Positions 41,318-50,200 of a DNA stretch of 64,000 nucleotides are shown here, piece by piece (position 1 is the first letter of the stretch; each line of letters opens with the position of its first letter). The position numbers and the translations under genes were made by a program. A model generated the notes under the pieces. It did no database searches. It was not told the DNA's origin and saw nothing but the letters and a program-made list of their open reading frames with translations. Source of the DNA: DATGSL01 sp964645585 (GTDB lineage: Bacteria > Verrucomicrobiota > Verrucomicrobiia > Opitutales > T3Sed10-336); assembly GCA_964645585.1 (NCBI GenBank), contig CAZYAN010000002.1:75826-139825 (forward strand), read 5' to 3'.

Positions 41318-41341
41318 GCGGCAGCGATCAGGAACTGCCGC
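41318..41341. terminator. Hairpin between converging RCC1 and cupin genes
   Basis: GCGGCAG (41318-41324) and CTGCCGC (41335-41341) pair perfectly around a ten-base loop. The hairpin covers the end of the minus-strand cupin gene and lies just after the plus-strand RCC1 gene. It lacks a T-run, so use as a bidirectional terminator is only possible. Confidence 0.35.
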
Positions 41342-41891
41342 CCCCCGCAAACACACACAGGACCTCCGCCGTCACCTCACCAGGATTGATCAGACGGTGT
41401 TTTTCCGTGGCGTCCATATAAGCGGAATCTCCAGCTTCCAGGCGATGACGCTCATCGCCATACTCGAGTTCGACCGTTCCCTTCACGACCAGGATAAACT
41501 CTTCGCCTTCATGAGGAAGTGCTTCCCTGCGAGGCTCGCCCGGCGGCACCTCCAAAAGCAAAGGCTCCATAAGTTTCGCGTGATCAGTAGGGGCCAATGC
41601 TTTATAAACAATGGCAGAACGCGGACGATCCCGCTCGACGGACTGCCGTTCCGCAATCGAGACGATCACCAAACGGCGTTTTTCATCAATGCCGGTGACA
41701 AGGTCCGCCAAACTGACGCCCAAAGCCGCAGCGAGGCGGCCGAGTGTCGCGAGGGAAGGTGTTACCCGAAAATTTTCGATCTTCGAAAGGACACTCGGTG
41801 TAAGCTGCGTCCGCTCGGCCAATCGTTCGAGAGTCAGCCCCCGTTTTCGGCGAAGCTCTCGGATCCGCTGTGCAAGAAAGACCAGATTCAT
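41328..41891 (-). CDS. XRE-family transcriptional regulator with cupin domain
   Basis: 187 residues from ATG MNLVFLAQRIRELRRKRGLT. Residues 7-65 form a helix-turn-helix domain (LERLAERTQLTPSVLSKIENFRVTPSLATLGRLAAALGVSL). Residues 110-185 form a cupin (LLEVPPGEPRREALPHEGEEFILVVKGTVELEYGDERHRLEAGDSAYMDATEKHRL). Proteins of this design sense a small molecule through the cupin and regulate nearby metabolic genes. There is no obvious target beside it; an imperfect palindrome lies directly upstream of the start and may be its own operator. Confidence 0.88.
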   Translation of the reverse strand: MNLVFLAQRIRELRRKRGLTLERLAERTQLTPSVLSKIENFRVTPSLATLGRLAAALGVSLADLVTGIDEKRRLVIVSIAERQSVERDRPRSAIVYKALAPTDHAKLMEPLLLEVPPGEPRREALPHEGEEFILVVKGTVELEYGDERHRLEAGDSAYMDATEKHRLINPGEVTAEVLCVFAGGGSS

Positions 41892-41910
41892 AGTTCGGCA
41901 AACCGAAACT
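41892..41910. promoter_or_regulatory. Imperfect palindrome upstream of the XRE-cupin gene
   Basis: AGTTCGGCAAACCGAAACT is nearly self-complementary (AGTT-CGG-CAAA-CCG-AACT with one extra A) and ends one base before the ATG. Its location suggests autoregulation by the HTH protein, not shown. Confidence 0.3.
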
Positions 41911-42159
41911 AACCCACAATCACGGATGTGCGGCAACTCTTAACGGTGCTTCCAAGGCGGACGGATAAGGATGAGGCCGCCGGCAAAACACCATTCTTCG
42001 CGGCGGACCAACAGCAGAGGGCAAGAGCGGACCCAGTCCAGTGGCCTTTACAAAAGCAGGCAAGGACGACGACGAATAGTCTGATACAGGAGTCTTTTTT
42101 CGGTTTCCAAAATTTCGTGTCGGGAGCTTTGGTTTCCTTCTCTGCAAAGGCTTGAAAAT

Positions 42160-42858
42160 CTATTCAGGGCAAGAGCGTGCATGGAAGCTGCGCTCAAACT
42201 TATCGTTTGTATCCGCACGCGGCACCCATTCAACATGACCGTCGGCAAACCCCCAGTTCCATCCTTCCTCGGCGTGATTCATTCGGGGTTCCGGACAATT
42301 TTGAGCAAAAGGAGCGTTATCGACCACGAGAACCGTAAATGTCCGGTATTCTTCAGGAATTCTGTTGGGCGCCTTACGGATTCCGGCCATCTCTCCCGCT
42401 GTAAAATAGCCAAAATACTCGTAGCTGTGCCCGCCGCTGGAGTCTTCTCGCCCCCCAGGCGCAGGCCTGCGGAGCTGCGTGGTGATTCCCGCGGCCACAC
42501 GCTGTTTATCAATCACGTTCTTCGTGCTGGGGCAAAGAAACAAATCGACGTCGTCCACAAAATTCGGATACAGGCCTTCAGGAGCGTTGTCTGCGCTGGC
42601 GGCAACCATCTCCCAATAGCCGGAGTCGTCATTGTCCTGCGCATACATCAGCATGCCCATGAGCTGCTGGCGGATGTTGCTTCCACAGACGGCGCGGCGC
42701 GTGCTTTCGCGGACTCTCGCGGTTACCGGAATCAGGATCGACGCCAAGATCCCGATAATGGCGATCACAGTCAGCAGCTCTATCAGGGTAAATCCCTTCC
42801 AACGGCTCCATGATGTTTCCGATCGCTTCGTAAGCGATCTACCGAGTATGACGTTCAT
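42160..42858 (-). CDS. Prepilin-like type II secretion / pseudopilin protein
   Basis: 232 residues. The prepilin signal is WKGFTLIELLTVIAIIGILASILIPV, with cleavage expected after the Gly at residue 22. CGSNIRQQLMGMLMYAQDNDDSGYW and the C-terminal GWNWGFADGHVEWVPR match the DUF1559/H-x9-DG pseudopilins expanded in PVC bacteria. Cysteines in CGSN, LCPSTKN and NCPEP may stabilise the fold. The start is 21 bases after the LamG-like gene stop, so the two are probably one transcript. Confidence 0.85.
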   Translation of the reverse strand: MNVILGRSLTKRSETSWSRWKGFTLIELLTVIAIIGILASILIPVTARVRESTRRAVCGSNIRQQLMGMLMYAQDNDDSGYWEMVAASADNAPEGLYPNFVDDVDLFLCPSTKNVIDKQRVAAGITTQLRRPAPGGREDSSGGHSYEYFGYFTAGEMAGIRKAPNRIPEEYRTFTVLVVDNAPFAQNCPEPRMNHAEEGWNWGFADGHVEWVPRADTNDKFERSFHARSCPE

Positions 42859-42878
42859 CTCGATTTCCCCCCAAGGCG

Positions 42879-43986
42879 TTACAATTTACGCAGGCGGTAA
42901 AACTCGCGACTGACTTCATCCTCGATCGTGAGGAAGGCGCGCTCGCCGAAACCGAGCCCTTCAAGTTCCACTCCGAGATCTTCCCAGCCCCCCGAGAGAT
43001 CGCGGCTCCCCTCGATTCTGTAAACCGCATCTCCTTCTGCGACAAAACGGAGCGTAACCGTCGGAATGACTTCATATGAAACCGCCTCATTCAGGATGAA
43101 ACGGTACGGAATATTGTATTTATCAGACAAATACTGCCCGACTTGATTTCGTTCCTCGTGACTCAGCACCCGGTCATAAAAAAGGATTTCCGCGATATCG
43201 CCCTCCCAGGTATTCGCCAGGGACGGACTGGTCGACGCGCCAACCCGTACCACCAGGGAATCGGTGGCGACAGAACGCCCCGGCTCTCCAATGTTTTGTC
43301 CTGAGGCGACCTCCTCTCCATCACGATAGAGGAAGGAAATTCCACTCATGAAGTCCACGACGGAAGAATCGATCCCCCATTCCCCGGAAATCCGTTCACC
43401 GCCATTGAGGGTGAGCGCGGATCCACTGTCTACGCTTCGAACCTGCATCGCATTGAGGCCGCCGGTTCGATACTGAACAAACCGAATGCCTGTTGGGTTG
43501 GCGCCTGTGCTCATGCGGAAAATGTTCTGGGCGCCTCCTTGCATGTTTTGCGCGACCGCGAAGAACGTGATACCTTCGACGTGATTCGCAAGACTCAGCG
43601 CTGCCGGAGAATTCGATTCCATGGCCGATTGGTCAAATGCGAGAACCGGACGGCCATTCGGTCCCGAGGCCCAGTAGAAGGGACGCGTATCGGTATCTGT
43701 CACCATCGGCGTAAAAACAATATCGTTTCCCGCTCGATCGCGCCATTCCGTGACGCGCAGACCGTCGATCGTCAGCGATTCGGCAGCCGACGCGTCCAAG
43801 TGAAGCCGCAACCGGTCCACAACCGTTAGCTCAGGATCCGAGGAAGGATTCGGACTCCGCGGTTCCGTGACGAGTATCACGCGAAGATCATGTCGCGTCG
43901 AAACCGGCGCCCGCTGCGAGCGCCAAGCTTCCAAGGAAGCAAATGATGGTTCGGGATTTGGACATAATTGGCGATATCTTGGTCAT
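42879..43986 (-). CDS. LamG-like exported protein with an apparent frameshift at its start
   Basis: The main frame (stop at 42879, open to about 43934) encodes a concanavalin/LamG-like sequence: LRLHLDASAAESLTIDGLRVTEWRDRAGND, ITFFAVAQNMQGG, WEGDIAEILFYDRVLSHEERNQVGQYLSDKYNI, and a C-terminal beta region ending SREFYRLRKL. It has no good ATG; only a TTG lies near 43932. In another frame, ATG at 43986 has a strong Shine-Dalgarno (AGAGGA) and encodes MTKISPIMSKSRTIICFLGS then LALAAGAG, a clear signal peptide that stops at about 43890. A one-base shift near 43890-43905 would join the two. The gene may therefore be frameshifted, or the base may be an assembly error. It precedes the pseudopilin gene. 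Confidence 0.65.
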
Positions 43987-44238
43987 ATTGTAAATCCTCT
44001 CCTCGTCTGGTGCTGACGCAGCCGATGGCAGCATATAAACTAAGCTCAAAGTAGCGTCTTGGGTTCTTTGTTTGGATGCAACGATGCCGCATATCAAAGA
44101 AGCAAATTGGAGCGTCAAGAAAAAAACTTTCCCTATAGGAAAACTTGTTCCCACTTTCCTCCCTTCCCGGAGGTGTGATATTGACGAGTCATTGACTTGG
44201 CGGGCGTTGAAGACAGCGGAAACAGGCGAGACGCTCCT

Positions 44239-44880
44239 CTAACTGCGGAGTTCGCTGCAGATTAGGCACATCGTGCCGTCGCAGCCTCGCGCCGTGCAAT
44301 GTTCTCGCCCGTACAGAATAATCTGAAGGTGGATCGTATTCCAGCGATCGCGCGGAAAGATTCGTTTCAGATCCTTCTCGGTTTGAACAACATTCTTCCC
44401 GCTGCTCAACCGCCAGCGTCGCGCGAGCCGATGGATGTGCGTGTCCACAGGAAATGCCGGTATACCGAAGGCCTGGGCCATGACAACTGACGCTGTTTTA
44501 TGGCCTACCCCCGGCAGCGCTTCCAATTCCTGGAACGTGCGCGGAACTTCGCCGCCATGCTTGTCCATGAGAATTTTTGACAAACCGGCGATCGCTTTTG
44601 ATTTCGCCGGAGCCAAACCGCAGGTGCGAATGATTTCTTCGATTTCCTTGACCGGAAGCGCCTGCATCTTCTCAGGTGTGTCAGCGCGCGCAAAAAGCTC
44701 GGGCGTGACCATGTTCACGCGCTTGTCGGTGCATTGCGCCGACAGCAGTACCGCGATCAGCAGCGTAAAGGGGTCCTTGTGGTCGAGGGGAATCGGCGGG
44801 TCTGGATAAAGTTCCTCCAGCCGCCGCATGATCAGCTCCGCGCGTTCGGCCCGTTTCATTTCTTCATGAAAAGCAGGCAA
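44239..44880 (-). CDS. nth: Endonuclease III
   Basis: 213 residues; ATG at 44859 (MKRAERAELI) is an alternative start. Helix-hairpin-helix FQELEALPGVGHKTASVV carries the catalytic Lys (K128), and AFPVDTHIHRLARRW the catalytic Asp (D146). FTLLIAVLLSAQCTDKRVN is also typical. Four C-terminal cysteines (195, 200, 205, 208) are spaced x4, x4, x2, not the x6, x2, x5 pattern of the E. coli iron-sulfur cluster, so the cluster may be altered or absent. It removes oxidised pyrimidines from DNA and nicks abasic sites. Confidence 0.94.
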   Translation of the reverse strand: MPAFHEEMKRAERAELIMRRLEELYPDPPIPLDHKDPFTLLIAVLLSAQCTDKRVNMVTPELFARADTPEKMQALPVKEIEEIIRTCGLAPAKSKAIAGLSKILMDKHGGEVPRTFQELEALPGVGHKTASVVMAQAFGIPAFPVDTHIHRLARRWRLSSGKNVVQTEKDLKRIFPRDRWNTIHLQIILYGREHCTARGCDGTMCLICSELRS

Positions 44881-44932
44881 TTCGCGAGAAGGCGCGCTTC
44901 ACGCGTGTCCGCTTTGTGCAGCCGTATCACGC

Positions 44933-45379
44933 TCAACTTTTCGGGCCGCTCGCACCCGGCCCGTTCGCGCCCGCTTCGGGCTGCTCATCGGCGGGTGCCG
45001 ACTCGTCGGCCGCTTTGTCATTCGGCGCTGCCGCACCGCTCCCGAGTTCCTGCAAGGACACTTTGCCTGTCGACGGATCGTAAGCGAACGCATAGGCACC
45101 AGGGAGAGCGGGAAGGCTCGTCAGGATGCCGCTTTCTATCAGTTGATTGAGATCCTCTGGATAACGCTTCTCGTCGTCCAGCAGCCGGTGGCCCTCAACC
45201 GCTTCCTGAACAATCATCACCGCGGCCTCGCGCTGGGCCTCCTGCTCGATGCGTATAGCCGACTCGACATGCTTCCGGTTCATCTCGGCAGCGTTCGGGC
45301 TCTCCTCGGGCACGGGGATTTCTTCCTGGACGCATCCGGCAAGTCCCATTGCCAACAGCAGTGCGATCGCTTTTTTCAT
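44933..45379 (-). CDS. Small lipoprotein, unknown function
   Basis: 148 residues. The signal peptide ends with the lipobox LAGC (MKKAIALLLAMGLAGC), so the product is lipid-anchored. The middle, EQEAQREAAVMIVQEAVEGHRLLDDEKRYPEDLNQLIESGILTSLP, looks like the helical end of a pseudopilin-type processing domain, with YAFAYDPSTGKVSL following. The last 35 residues are low-complexity Ala/Pro/Glu/Gly. No family recognised. It lies 52 bases upstream of nth on the same strand. Confidence 0.75.
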   Translation of the reverse strand: MKKAIALLLAMGLAGCVQEEIPVPEESPNAAEMNRKHVESAIRIEQEAQREAAVMIVQEAVEGHRLLDDEKRYPEDLNQLIESGILTSLPALPGAYAFAYDPSTGKVSLQELGSGAAAPNDKAADESAPADEQPEAGANGPGASGPKS

Positions 45380-45566
45380 ATTGCGCGAACCCTAGCAGAA
45401 GTCGCCAAAGTTTCGAGAAGGAATTTCATAATCATGACATCGACTTTCTGGCCAATCGTGAGAAGCGGGGTTTCTACAGCCAAGCGTGAGGCGATGATTT
45501 CTTTCAGCGCCGTTGACGCGCGTGCCGCTGTCACCATGATCGGCGTTCATTTCTTCTTTCTAAAAA

Positions 45567-46799
45567 ATGGCAGACACCCAAATTCCCGCAAAAGAATCCC
45601 AGAAGCACCCCGAATCCACCGCAACGCAGTCCGCCGCTTCCAGTGCGCCGGCCCGCAAGGCATATCCGCCGGGAAGACTGATGTCGGTCGACGCGTTGCG
45701 CGGCTTCGATATGTTCTGGATTGTCGGGGCCGCGGCGGTTGCTCGCGCCCTTGACCGGATGGGTGACGTGCCCGGGACGTCGTGGCTCGCCAATCAGCTG
45801 CGCCACCCCCACTGGGAGGGTTTCACGTTCTTCGATCTGATCTTTCCCCTCTTTGTCTTTATCGTCGGGGTATCGATCGTTTTCTCGCTCTCGAAAGCGA
45901 TCGCCCAAGAAGGACGCTCCGCCGCGCTCCGCCGAATTGCACGCCGCACTCTCCTGCTTTTTATAATCGGTATCTTTTACGGCGGCGGGTTTGCACGGCC
46001 GATTGATGAGATCCGCTGGATGGGCGTTTTGCAGCGAATCGCCCTTTGTTATGGCTTTACCGCCGTCCTGTTTTGCTATTTCCGGCCGCGTGCGCTCGCG
46101 GGGATTTGCGTGTCGTTACTTCTGGGATACTGGGCGCTGATGACTTTCTTGCCGATTCCGGGCATCGGTCCGGCGAGCTATGACGAAGGCAAGAATCTCG
46201 CGAACTGGCTGGACCATCTGCTGCTTCCCGGACGCCTCTACCGCGAAACCTGGGATCCAGAAGGTCTGTTGAGCACCCTTCCGGCGATTGCCACCTGCCT
46301 GCTCGGTGTATTCGCGGGCTTCTTGCTGAAGGATCGTCCGGCCGGCGTCCTGCTGACCCCCTTCGATCGGTTTGGAAAGAGCCGCGAGGCGGCGGTCTTG
46401 GCGGCGGCTGGCATGGCGGCCCTGATCGCCGGCTATCTCTGGAGTCTCCAATTTCCGCTGAACAAGCATATCTGGACTTCGTCGTTTGTTCTCGTGACCG
46501 CTGGCTACAGTTCCCTGCTTCTTGCCGGGTTTCACCTGGTCGTCGATGTTTGGCAACGGCGAACCTGGTGTCTGCCTTTTGTCTGGATTGGCACGAACGC
46601 GATCACGATCTATCTCGCCCACAATCTGATGAGCTTCCGCAACATCGCCGAACGCTTCGCCGGGGGCGATATCCGCGACTATTTTAATACCGCCATTCAC
46701 GCCGGGGCCGGAGATCTTTTGATCGCGATTCTCGTTCTTGGACTCAGCTTTCTCCTCTGCGGCTTCCTCTATCGCAAACGGATCTTTCTGCGCTTGTAA
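45567..46799 (+). CDS. DUF5009 / heparan-alpha-glucosaminide acetyltransferase-like membrane protein (NagX-like)
   Basis: 410 residues. An N-terminal low-complexity stretch of 35 residues leads to RLMSVDALRGFDMFWIVGAAAV, then FFDLIFPLFVFIVGVSIVFSL, IARRTLLLFIIGIFYGGG, RWMGVLQRIALCYGF and further hydrophobic helices, about ten in total. This is the bacterial HGSNAT/NagX fold, which may move acetyl groups across the membrane to glucosamine-containing sugars. No amino-sugar genes are adjacent in this window; nagB lies 39 kb away. Start ATG at 45567 follows an A-rich run without clear Shine-Dalgarno. Confidence 0.85.
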   Translation: MADTQIPAKESQKHPESTATQSAASSAPARKAYPPGRLMSVDALRGFDMFWIVGAAAVARALDRMGDVPGTSWLANQLRHPHWEGFTFFDLIFPLFVFIVGVSIVFSLSKAIAQEGRSAALRRIARRTLLLFIIGIFYGGGFARPIDEIRWMGVLQRIALCYGFTAVLFCYFRPRALAGICVSLLLGYWALMTFLPIPGIGPASYDEGKNLANWLDHLLLPGRLYRETWDPEGLLSTLPAIATCLLGVFAGFLLKDRPAGVLLTPFDRFGKSREAAVLAAAGMAALIAGYLWSLQFPLNKHIWTSSFVLVTAGYSSLLLAGFHLVVDVWQRRTWCLPFVWIGTNAITIYLAHNLMSFRNIAERFAGGDIRDYFNTAIHAGAGDLLIAILVLGLSFLLCGFLYRKRIFLRL

Positions 46800-46951
46800 C
46801 CTCGGTCCGGATACGCGGACACCTCGGCTGGCCAGCTCCAAATGGGCGGTGCCATTCGAATCATTACCGAAGCTTTTCGCCAGGAATCACGCGTGTATTT
46901 CGCGGAGATTCGGCTAGCGTTTTCTCACCTTTTCTTCATCCTGTGCCAACT

Positions 46952-47821
46952 ATGAGAACCGCAGCGTTTTTAGCTTCCTTCCTCCTTTGCACACAAACCC
47001 TCCCGAGCGCGTTTGCCTTGGATATTCCCGCCGAACGGCACATCGGCGGATTCGCTGTCGGAACCCAAGCGTATACGTTCCGCGAATTCACTGCCATGGA
47101 GGCGATCGAGAGAACCGCGAAAGCCGGAGGGCGTGTGATCGAATTTTATCCGGGGCAGCGCTTCAGTCCTGAAAAACCCGATTTGCGCTGGGACCATGAC
47201 GCGACGGAGGAAATGATCAAAGCCATTGAGGCCCAGTTGGAAAAATTCGACGTGATGGCAGTCAACTACGGCGTCGTCCGGATTCCGAACGACGAGACCG
47301 CGGCCCGAAAGATTTTTGACTTCGGACGGCGGCTCGGCGTTCGCGCGATTACGACCGAATCGGAAGATTCCATCGACCTGATCGAAAAACTGGTGCGCGA
47401 ATACGATATCAGTGTCGCCTACCACAACCACCCGCGCCGCGCCAACAATCCGGACTACCGCACATGGGATCCCAATCACCTTCGCACGGTGTTGGAGGGC
47501 CGTGACAAACGCATTGGCTCCTGTGCCGATACCGGTCACTGGATGCGTTCCGGCGTGGATCCGCTTGAAGCTCTCCGGATTCTCAACGGACGCATCATCA
47601 GCCTTCACTTGAAGGACCGTGCCGACCCGCAGGAAGAGGATGTGATTTATGGAACCGGCATCGGCCAGATCGGGAAAGTTTTGGAGGAACTGCGGCGCCA
47701 GAAATTCTCAGGTCACATTTCTGTCGAGTACGAGGCGAACTGGCTCGATTCCGTCCCCGATGTCGCCGAGTGCATCGGGTTCATCCGCGGCTACGGCACC
47801 GCGAAAGGATGGACGAAGTAA
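46952..47821 (+). CDS. Exported sugar phosphate isomerase/epimerase-like protein
   Basis: 289 residues from ATG at 46952; a GTG three codons earlier is open too. The signal peptide is TAAFLASFLLCTQTLPSAFA. The TIM-barrel of the xylose-isomerase-like (AP endonuclease family 2) group shows FAVGTQAYTFREFTAMEAIERT, VAYHNHPRRANN, IGSCADTGHWMRSG and ISLHLKDR, with metal-ligand Glu, His and Asp at the usual places. GHISVEYEANW closes the barrel. Such periplasmic members are common in Verrucomicrobia and Planctomycetes; the sugar substrate is unknown. Confidence 0.85.
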   Translation: MRTAAFLASFLLCTQTLPSAFALDIPAERHIGGFAVGTQAYTFREFTAMEAIERTAKAGGRVIEFYPGQRFSPEKPDLRWDHDATEEMIKAIEAQLEKFDVMAVNYGVVRIPNDETAARKIFDFGRRLGVRAITTESEDSIDLIEKLVREYDISVAYHNHPRRANNPDYRTWDPNHLRTVLEGRDKRIGSCADTGHWMRSGVDPLEALRILNGRIISLHLKDRADPQEEDVIYGTGIGQIGKVLEELRRQKFSGHISVEYEANWLDSVPDVAECIGFIRGYGTAKGWTK

Positions 47822-47891
47822 CGGCGCCGGTTAAGCGCGCCAGCGCTGTTTCTCGATCGAAACGGCTGAGGCGCGCGTACTGTCCGACTCC

Positions 47892-48554
47892 ATGAGACCA
47901 CCGGAGCTTCGAGGTGAGTTTCTGCTTTTGGATGCGGCCGGACCGCTTGTGCAAACTGGTCTCTGGCGAGAAGGCGCGTGGCTGCATTGGACCGCTTCCC
48001 GCGAGGAGGCCGGTCGCGGTTTATTCGCGGGCGTATCCGAAATCCTGAACATTCGAGGGATTTCCGTCGCTGATCTGTCCGGCTTTTTCTTTTGCGAAGG
48101 GCCGGGCTCCATGCTCGGTGTTCGCATCGCGGCGATGGCGATCCAAGGCTGGCAGGCGATCGTCGGGCAGCCTTTGCCGCTGTTTGTCTACCAAAGTCAC
48201 GAACTCCTCGCACGCCGGCTGCTTGCGAGCGGCGAGTCCCCTCCTTTTGCGATTCTCTCGGACGCCCGCCGCGACCGCTGGAATGTTACGACGGTGGATA
48301 AAGACGGTATCATTCAGCCTCTTCGGCGAATCGCGTCGGATCAACTGGCCGAAAGCAACGTTCCTTTTTTTCGCATGGAGGAGCCGATCCGCAACGATCC
48401 GCCGGTTTCCGTCGCTCGCGTTCCTCCCTATGATCTCGAAAGCGCCGCAACCCTTTTTCTCGAGCCTGGCTTTCTCCGGCCTGCCGACACACCTGAACCG
48501 TTCGTGCAAGAGAAACCCGCCTACCGCAAATGGAGCGCTGAACGACACCGATGA
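47892..48554 (+). CDS. tsaB: tRNA threonylcarbamoyladenosine biosynthesis protein TsaB
   Basis: 220 residues. The diagnostic motif FFFCEGPGSMLGVRIAAMAI matches the GPGSFTGLRI block of TsaB. FAILSDARRDRWNVTTVD is the second conserved part, and the C-terminus KPAYRKWSAE resembles the PxYLR-like end. The N-terminus LLLDAAGPLVQTGLW is more diverged than typical. It supports TsaD in t6A37 tRNA modification. Its stop overlaps the alr ATG (ATGA), so translation is coupled. Confidence 0.82.
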   Translation: MRPPELRGEFLLLDAAGPLVQTGLWREGAWLHWTASREEAGRGLFAGVSEILNIRGISVADLSGFFFCEGPGSMLGVRIAAMAIQGWQAIVGQPLPLFVYQSHELLARRLLASGESPPFAILSDARRDRWNVTTVDKDGIIQPLRRIASDQLAESNVPFFRMEEPIRNDPPVSVARVPPYDLESAATLFLEPGFLRPADTPEPFVQEKPAYRKWSAERHR

Positions 48555-49684
48555 ACACCGTCCCCTCCGCTTTTCCGCACCGCTGCTGGGCGGAGATTGA
48601 TCTCGCTGCCCTCGAGAACAATGTTCGCTCGATTCGCTCGATCCTGCCCAAGGGAATCCGTTACATCTCCGTGATCAAAGCCAATGGCTACGGCATCGGG
48701 GCCGCGAAAGCCGCGGCCGCGATCAAGGCCGCCGGTGCATCGGCATTCGCTGTTGCCAACCTGACCGAAGCCGCCGCGCTCCGCGAAAGCGAACCCGAGA
48801 TCCCGATCCTGCTCCTGAGCGCAACGACGCCCGACGAGGATCGCTATTTGCCTGAGTTCAAAATCACTCCGACGATTTCCACCCCCGAAGAAACCGCGCG
48901 TTATGAAGCGGTCGCCGAGAAGCGCGGCCAGCCGCTCGGGGTTCACCTGAAGTTCGATACCGGCATGGGACGCCTCGGAACCTGGCACGCCTGCGCCGAT
49001 GAGCTGATTCGAGCGGTCGAGAACGCTCCGCTGCTGGATGTTCGCGGGGTTTATTCACATTTCGCGAGTGCCGGCGAAGATGCCGAGTTTACCGCACTCC
49101 AGCGGCAACGCTTCTTTGCGTTGGTCAAGCGCCTGCGAACGCCTCCGGCGCTTGTGCATATCGACAACAGCGGCGGTGTCGCCTCGTTCACCAACGGGAG
49201 CCCGTGCAATGCTGTCCGCGTCGGTCTCTTACAAACAGGCACCCGTCCGGTTACAGGCGATCCCGCGTTCGAAAGTCTGCCATTGCGGCCGGTCGTTTCG
49301 TTCCACGCGCGCGTCAGCGTGATCAAGCATCTTCCCGCGGGCGCGTCAGTCAGCTACGGACGGACACACAAGCTCGCTCGCGATTCGCGTGTCGCGGCGG
49401 TGACTGCCGGTTACGCCGACGGGATCATCCGGGCTTGCGGCAATCGCGGCGAGGTTCTCGTTCGCGGACGCCGCTGCCCGATCCTTGGGCGGGTGACGAT
49501 GGACGGTTTCATCATTGATGTAACCGATCTTCCCGAGGTTGCCTGCGGCGATCGCGTCACCATTTTTGGTCGCCAGGAGCACGAAGAAATTTCGCTGCAC
49601 GAGTTCAGCGCCTGGTGCGGAACGATCCCGTGGGAAAGCCTGTGCGCCCTCAGCCAGCGCGTCACGCGCGTCTACAAGGGATAA
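48551..49684 (+). CDS. alr: Alanine racemase
   Basis: 377 residues. The PLP lysine is K43 in SVIKANGYGIGAAKAAAAI; the more common VVKADAYGHG is varied here. The second catalytic residue is Y269 in ASVSYGRTHKL. FDTGMGRLG, GVYSHFASAGE and VTMDGFIIDVTDLP are conserved. It makes D-alanine for peptidoglycan in the cytosol. Start overlaps the tsaB stop by four bases. Length and motif order are normal. Confidence 0.96.
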   Translation: MNTVPSAFPHRCWAEIDLAALENNVRSIRSILPKGIRYISVIKANGYGIGAAKAAAAIKAAGASAFAVANLTEAAALRESEPEIPILLLSATTPDEDRYLPEFKITPTISTPEETARYEAVAEKRGQPLGVHLKFDTGMGRLGTWHACADELIRAVENAPLLDVRGVYSHFASAGEDAEFTALQRQRFFALVKRLRTPPALVHIDNSGGVASFTNGSPCNAVRVGLLQTGTRPVTGDPAFESLPLRPVVSFHARVSVIKHLPAGASVSYGRTHKLARDSRVAAVTAGYADGIIRACGNRGEVLVRGRRCPILGRVTMDGFIIDVTDLPEVACGDRVTIFGRQEHEEISLHEFSAWCGTIPWESLCALSQRVTRVYKG

Positions 49685-49718
49685 CTGCAGCCGCTTGCCA
49701 AACGGCTGGAAGCCGCTC

Positions 49719-50171
49719 CTACCGCTTCTCCTCGTTGATCATCGCGAGGCCGAAGTCGATCGTGAGGATCTTCTTGCCGCCCGACTGGACCAGCCCATGG
49801 AGGAAGTAAAACCGACCAAGCGTTTCCACGAGCTTGGCCTCGATTGTCAATTCATCCCCCGGACGCACGATGTTCTTAAAGCGCGCGTCCTTGATCCGGG
49901 TCAGCACTGGCGTCAGTGTTCCGTTCTCCGTGGCAGCGGCCTGCCGCGCTTTTCGCGCGAGAAGGATGGCTCCCGTTTGAAACACGGCTTCACAAAGAAG
50001 GACTCCCGGCATGATCGGGTTGCCCGGGTAATGGCCCTCGAAATACGGCTCGTCCGCGCGCACCGTGCGGCGGGCAACCGCCCTCTCCTCGTCCGCTTCG
50101 ACCAGCTCATCCACGAAGAGGAACGGCGGACGGTGCGGAATCGCGCGAAAAATTTCTTCCTGTTTGCTCAT
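49719..50171 (-). CDS. 3-hydroxyacyl-ACP dehydratase, FabZ-like
   Basis: 150 residues from ATG MSKQEEIFRAIPHRPPFLFV; the frame to 50204 opens with TTG and is less likely. The hot-dog fold is shown by IPHRPPFLFVDELVE, EGHYPGNPIMPGVLLCEAVFQTGA with catalytic His (about H47) and Glu (about E61), and VRPGDELTIEAKLVE. It removes water from 3-hydroxyacyl-ACP to give trans-2-enoyl-ACP. It is the last gene of the operon fabF, acp, two FAD oxidoreductases, fabZ, so it probably acts on the special product of that set rather than as the housekeeping enzyme. Confidence 0.92.
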   Translation of the reverse strand: MSKQEEIFRAIPHRPPFLFVDELVEADEERAVARRTVRADEPYFEGHYPGNPIMPGVLLCEAVFQTGAILLARKARQAAATENGTLTPVLTRIKDARFKNIVRPGDELTIEAKLVETLGRFYFLHGLVQSGGKKILTIDFGLAMINEEKR

Positions 50172-50200
50172 GACAACGGATTCGGCGGACACAGCCGCGA

